DNA from: Flavobacteriales bacterium
Lineage (GTDB): Bacteria; Bacteroidota; Bacteroidia; Flavobacteriales_D; Sanyastnellaceae
Assembly (NCBI GenBank): GCA_030728235.1
Contig: JANRAA010000222.1
Location: 1-18,329 of the forward strand
Length of the DNA stretch: 18,329 bases
Reading direction: 5' to 3'
In this document: in pieces, positions 15,468 through 18,329 of the stretch
Layout: the number at the start of each line of letters is the position of its first letter
Numbering within the stretch: the stretch's first letter is position 1
The notes under the pieces: model-generated
Database searches by the model: none
What the model saw: the letters and a program-made list of their open reading frames with translations, nothing else
Told to the model about the DNA's origin: nothing
Position numbers and translations under genes: made by a program

Positions 15468-15752
15468 GTGCGATAAAACGATTGAGACGATTGAAAAAAA
15501 ACGCGGTCTGAATGGCTTTACCAACTCAAATGCGAAGCTGAAACCCTCTTCGTCGTCGACGCATAGATTCTTGCCTTGGGCAATTCATTGTGTACGATAT
15601 GGTTGCTACTGCGATCATTTAAAATGCGCGCAAATCTACAACTTTTCAAAAGTTATGCGCGCTTTCATAAAGAGTTTGATGTTAAATATTTCTATTGTTA
15701 TTCCCCTGATTTTCAGGAATTTTATTACATTACCACTTCATTAACCTTAGCA
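15468..15752. other. Divergent intergenic region between speA and the Cys-repeat secreted protein
   Basis: 285 nt without a convincing gene; an open frame running through it toward 15753 encodes no recognisable sequence before the signal peptide. It holds the direct repeat ATGCGCGC (15624-15631 and 15655-15662), a 15-nt palindrome between the copies (15640-15654), and a small hairpin CCTGA/TCAGG at 15705-15717. I could not identify a good TAnnTTTG element for either gene. Confidence 0.6.
15640..15654. repeat. 15-nt palindrome AACTTTTCAAAAGTT flanked by ATGCGCGC repeats
   Basis: AACTTTT and AAAAGTT are exact reverse complements around a single C. The element is bracketed by two copies of ATGCGCGC, 8 nt before it and directly abutting it. 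The flanking GCGCGC cores can also pair with each other. Its position upstream of two divergent genes suggests a regulatory site or a folded leader. Confidence 0.5.
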
Positions 15753-17120
15753 ATGATGAAAAAAATACTATTCTCCTTGACCTTCGCACTAACTTCCTAT
15801 TTCGGATTCGCCCAGTGTATTGGCTTTACCGTGGAACTTGAGGAAACTTTAGACGGTGTTATCGGTTCAACCGATTTAACGGGCTATCACGTTTACAAGC
15901 TATATGCAGACTTCGAAAATGAAAATGATTTCCTTTCATCGCTGTATGCCGTTTTAAATGACCCAGAAAACCTGGAAATAATCTCTGAAACGCCCTGTTA
16001 TAGTAATCCTAATGCAGAACTTACAGGGGGTTTCATTAGCACTGAGACTGCTTTGTTATCCCCTGAAATAATTTATTCAACATACCTAACCATTAACATC
16101 CAAAACAGCGATGACCCCGGTCAATTGCTTTTTGCCTCCACCGAGCCAATGACCGCTGTTGCAAGTAATTCACAGTGGGGTGAACTCACTATCGTGGATG
16201 GTGCGATTTTTACTCTTTTCCCGCAACCGAATGGTTACGCGACTGACAACAAAGTATTTCTCGGTCAAATCACAACGCAAGGGGGATTCACTTTTAACAG
16301 CTGCGTACAAACATTCGTAAACGGCACTCAGGCCAATATTGAATATGGATGCTTTTCTGTTTCAGCGAAGGCTGGCTGTACCGATGCACTTGCGTCAAAT
16401 TACAACCCAGATGCTACCCACGATGATGGCTCATGCATGGAAGTTATAATGGGATGCATGGATGCCGATGCCTGCAACTACAATGAAATGGCAAATGTTT
16501 CTGATGGCAGTTGTGAATTGCCTGGTTGCAGCGATGAAACGGCGTGCAATTACAATCCAGGAGCTTTGTGCTTCGACAACGATGTATGCGAATTCGTTGC
16601 TCCAAAAGCCATTGATGGTCCATTCAATGTAGACGCTAATTTGGTGTATGAGTACAACTACCCTGCAGATATGACGTCGGTCGTGGACTGGGCTGTGATT
16701 GGGGGTGTTGTTTCAAGCGGACAAGGCACAACGAATGTGTCGGTTGTTTGGGACGCTGACTTCACAGGATTTCCAATTGGTCAAATTTCGGCAACAGAAA
16801 CGAATGCGGATAACTGCACAGGAGAAACCGTTTCAGAGTCTGTAAATGTAAATTATGTTGGCGTGGGCGAATTGAACGCTCAAGAGATCAAGCTATTTCC
16901 TAACCCTGCGATTGACGTTCTAACCATTCAAGCAAAAATGCCTCTGCACAATGCTGAAATAACGGTGTTCTCTTCTGTTGGTGAATTGGTGATGTCGTTT
17001 AACGCGATTTCAAACAACCTATTTACAGTTCCCGTTGGTCAACTTGCTCAGGGGTTCTATACAGTAGTTGTCAAGGATCAAAACTCTTCAGTGGTTCTGC
17101 CTTGTCAAATAATCAAATAA
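15753..17120 (+). CDS. Secreted protein with GCxD Cys-rich repeats, PKD-like domain and T9SS sorting domain
   Basis: 455 residues from the first of two tandem ATGs (15753, 15756), chosen because a signal peptide starts there: MMKKILFSLTFALTSYFGFA with likely cleavage near AQ/C. The N-terminal part (about 22-205) is an unrecognised secreted domain. Three short repeats follow at 208-228, 234-254 and 258-279, with pattern G-C-x-D, then A-x-N-Y-N, an Asp/Asn-rich stretch and a closing Cys. About 285-370 looks like a PKD/Ig-like beta domain (VVDWAVIGGVVSSGQGT). From about 371 a type A T9SS C-terminal sorting domain (KLFPNPAIDVLTI ... GFYTVVVKD) marks export through the type IX system. The biological role is unknown; an extracellular or surface-anchored structural or binding protein is likely. 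Confidence 0.88.
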   Translation: MMKKILFSLTFALTSYFGFAQCIGFTVELEETLDGVIGSTDLTGYHVYKLYADFENENDFLSSLYAVLNDPENLEIISETPCYSNPNAELTGGFISTETALLSPEIIYSTYLTINIQNSDDPGQLLFASTEPMTAVASNSQWGELTIVDGAIFTLFPQPNGYATDNKVFLGQITTQGGFTFNSCVQTFVNGTQANIEYGCFSVSAKAGCTDALASNYNPDATHDDGSCMEVIMGCMDADACNYNEMANVSDGSCELPGCSDETACNYNPGALCFDNDVCEFVAPKAIDGPFNVDANLVYEYNYPADMTSVVDWAVIGGVVSSGQGTTNVSVVWDADFTGFPIGQISATETNADNCTGETVSESVNVNYVGVGELNAQEIKLFPNPAIDVLTIQAKMPLHNAEITVFSSVGELVMSFNAISNNLFTVPVGQLAQGFYTVVVKDQNSSVVLPCQIIK

Positions 17121-17137
17121 GTAATTCAGCTTTCAAT

Positions 17138-17167
17138 AAAAAGGCCCCGAATACGGGGCCTTTTTTT
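17138..17167. terminator. Bidirectional rho-independent terminator
   Basis: AAAAAGGCCCCG (17138-17149) and CGGGGCCTTTTT (17154-17165) form a perfect 12-bp stem with loop AATA. T-runs at the right and A-runs at the left make it work on both strands. It serves both convergent secreted-protein genes, and overlaps the stop codon of the minus-strand one. Confidence 0.93.
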
Positions 17168-18329
17168 ATTGCTTAACAATCTTCATTGGCTTGTCGTTGC
17201 CGCGACGAACGAAATAAACGCCATCCGGCAAAGCCGAAAGATCAATTTGTGTTGCTCCTTTGCTTGCAACAAGCACTGTCCGACCCGTCATATCCATCAA
17301 TTCAAGTGTTGAAGTTGCTGGTGCCTTTAAATTTAAAATCCCTTCAGTAGGATTCGGAAAATATCCATCTTCACTGATGAATTCATAAATACCATCTACC
17401 AAATCGACATTGAAGGTGTAGGTTACACTGCAACCCTGCTCTCCTAAGATAGTCAAGGTATACTCGCCGGCATCCAATCCTGAGTTGATAAGCGTTTCGG
17501 CTCCGTTGCTCCAAGTAAAGGTGTACGCTTCATCGCTTTCAATAGTCAGTGCAATCATGCCGTTGCTTTGTCCGGTAGAAGCGGTAACAATCGAGGTGAT
17601 TGACGGATTGAAAAATGGTGCACGCAGTGATTCAAATAGGTTGAAACCCAAAAGCATTGCGAATGGTGCACACCCAGAGTGGTTGTAATTGCCGAGATCA
17701 ATGGCTTCAACAGAAGTCGAACCTAAATCGATATAGGCTTGCTCTGCCACCAATGAGTTCTCATAACTTACCTGATCATCTCCAATGCAATAAAGCAATT
17801 GTGTTGTGACTTGTGGCGCCCAATCGAGCAAATCGTTGTCTTGCAAGGCCAATCGAATTGGGTGATTTGGATCTGACTCATAAGCTGCGATAAAATCAGG
17901 CTGTAGCATCTCAGAAGGGATGTTCGGACATTGATTGTTGATATACCCCATGCTATACGTGCCGTTGAACCATGTTGGCAATGGAGAAGCATACTCGGGT
18001 AAAAACACTTCTTCTAAGTTGGTATACAAGTCGCCGTAAGCTTCTTGATACCCGAGAATAACGTAAGGCAGATAGCCAGGAGTTGGGTAATACTGATCGC
18101 TGGTAAGCACATCGGCTTGAACGCCGGATATGTTATATGGCCCACTCATAGGAGCCGACGCAGTAATTTCAAATTCTGTAGATGCCTCTAGCTCAATCTT
18201 TCTCTGAAGGGCCATCGTGGCATGTCCGCCTTGTGAATATCCCCACAAAAAAAGCTGTCCGTTCAACTCATACTCCAATTCTGATTGAAGTGAAACAGCT
18301 GCATTCAGAAGGTCGAAACACGCCTGTGC
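17166..18329 (-). CDS. Secreted alpha/beta hydrolase with SprB-like and T9SS sorting domains (N terminus outside window)
   Basis: The frame is open from the right window edge to a stop at 17166, giving the last 387 residues; the true start and signal peptide lie outside. Counting from the first visible residue, the nucleophile elbow GYSQGG has Ser32, Asp184 or Asp185 lies in YCIGDDQVS, and His217 in NYNHSGCAP, a full Ser-Asp-His triad in normal order. The layout resembles secreted lipase or esterase-type hydrolases. After the catalytic domain comes a SprB-like segment (FTWSNGAE ... LDAGEYTLTILGEQGC) and a C-terminal T9SS sorting domain (YFPNPTEGILNLKAP ... GVYFVRRGN). The substrate cannot be told from sequence; ester or lipid hydrolysis outside the cell is the best guess. 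Confidence 0.85.
   Translation of the reverse strand, partial: AQACFDLLNAAVSLQSELEYELNGQLFLWGYSQGGHATMALQRKIELEASTEFEITASAPMSGPYNISGVQADVLTSDQYYPTPGYLPYVILGYQEAYGDLYTNLEEVFLPEYASPLPTWFNGTYSMGYINNQCPNIPSEMLQPDFIAAYESDPNHPIRLALQDNDLLDWAPQVTTQLLYCIGDDQVSYENSLVAEQAYIDLGSTSVEAIDLGNYNHSGCAPFAMLLGFNLFESLRAPFFNPSITSIVTASTGQSNGMIALTIESDEAYTFTWSNGAETLINSGLDAGEYTLTILGEQGCSVTYTFNVDLVDGIYEFISEDGYFPNPTEGILNLKAPATSTLELMDMTGRTVLVASKGATQIDLSALPDGVYFVRRGNDKPMKIVKQ

Noticed and set aside
15468..15524. Extended speA start at 15524
   Set aside because: The added 19 residues are unlike the family, while MKIQYLDLIDQTF at 15467 is a natural start.
15576..15752. Extended N terminus of the Cys-repeat secreted protein
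   Set aside because: It would bury the signal peptide about 59 residues inside the protein and run through the intergenic repeats.

Overview
The window reads as chromosomal housekeeping DNA from a marine-type Bacteroidota, most likely Flavobacteriia (Flavobacteriales, Cryomorphaceae or Crocinitomicaceae-like). The evidence is -7 promoter elements of the TAnnTTTG type, near absence of strong Shine-Dalgarno sites, a SufABCDSE-SufT Fe-S operon, rplM-rpsI-rpsB-tsf order, a tRNA without encoded CCA, and two secreted proteins ending in type IX secretion (T9SS) sorting domains. No phage, insertion sequence, CRISPR array or obvious defence system is present.

Layout. 1-371 (-): start of thiL, cut by the window edge. 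372-522: divergent promoter region with a 10-bp inverted repeat placed like an operator for the Fe-S operon. 523-8284 (+): sufA-like, sufB, sufC, sufD, tlyA, sufS, sufE, sufT, dxr. Several genes here overlap by ATGA (sufC/sufD, sufD/tlyA, tlyA/sufS). A rRNA 2'-O-methyltransferase (tlyA) is embedded among the suf genes, and an isoprenoid-pathway gene (dxr) ends the run. 8283-8310: terminator for the opposing strand. 8331-12382 (-): rplM, rpsI, rpsB, tsf, then pyrH and frr, a translation block with a well-formed promoter at 12425-12456, a strong hairpin before rpsB and terminators after tsf and frr. 12517-12615 (-): terminator and tRNA-Val(GAC). 12627-15467 (-): small acidic protein, deoxyhypusine-synthase-like protein and arginine decarboxylase, i.e. 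a polyamine locus without the agmatinase that would be expected. 15753-17120 (+) and 17166-18329 (-, cut by the edge): two convergent T9SS-secreted proteins, one with Cys-rich GCxD repeats and one an alpha/beta hydrolase, sharing a bidirectional terminator.

How the genes work together. SufS and SufE deliver sulfur from cysteine to the SufBCD scaffold. The A-type carrier and SufT take part in cluster transfer or maturation. Dxr makes MEP for the pathway whose last two enzymes (IspG, IspH) are 4Fe-4S proteins. The translation block makes ribosomal proteins L13, S9 and S2, EF-Ts and the recycling factor, plus UMP kinase. SpeA makes agmatine; the DHS-like enzyme probably acts on a polyamine rather than on eIF5A.

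I did not find a convincing new multi-gene system. The items most worth following are the palindrome before the suf operon, tlyA inside that operon, the speA/DHS-like pair without agmatinase, the hairpin before rpsB, the clustered repeats in the 15.5-15.75 kb intergenic region, and the tRNA-Val with C at position 33. All calls come from reading the sequence; no database search was possible.
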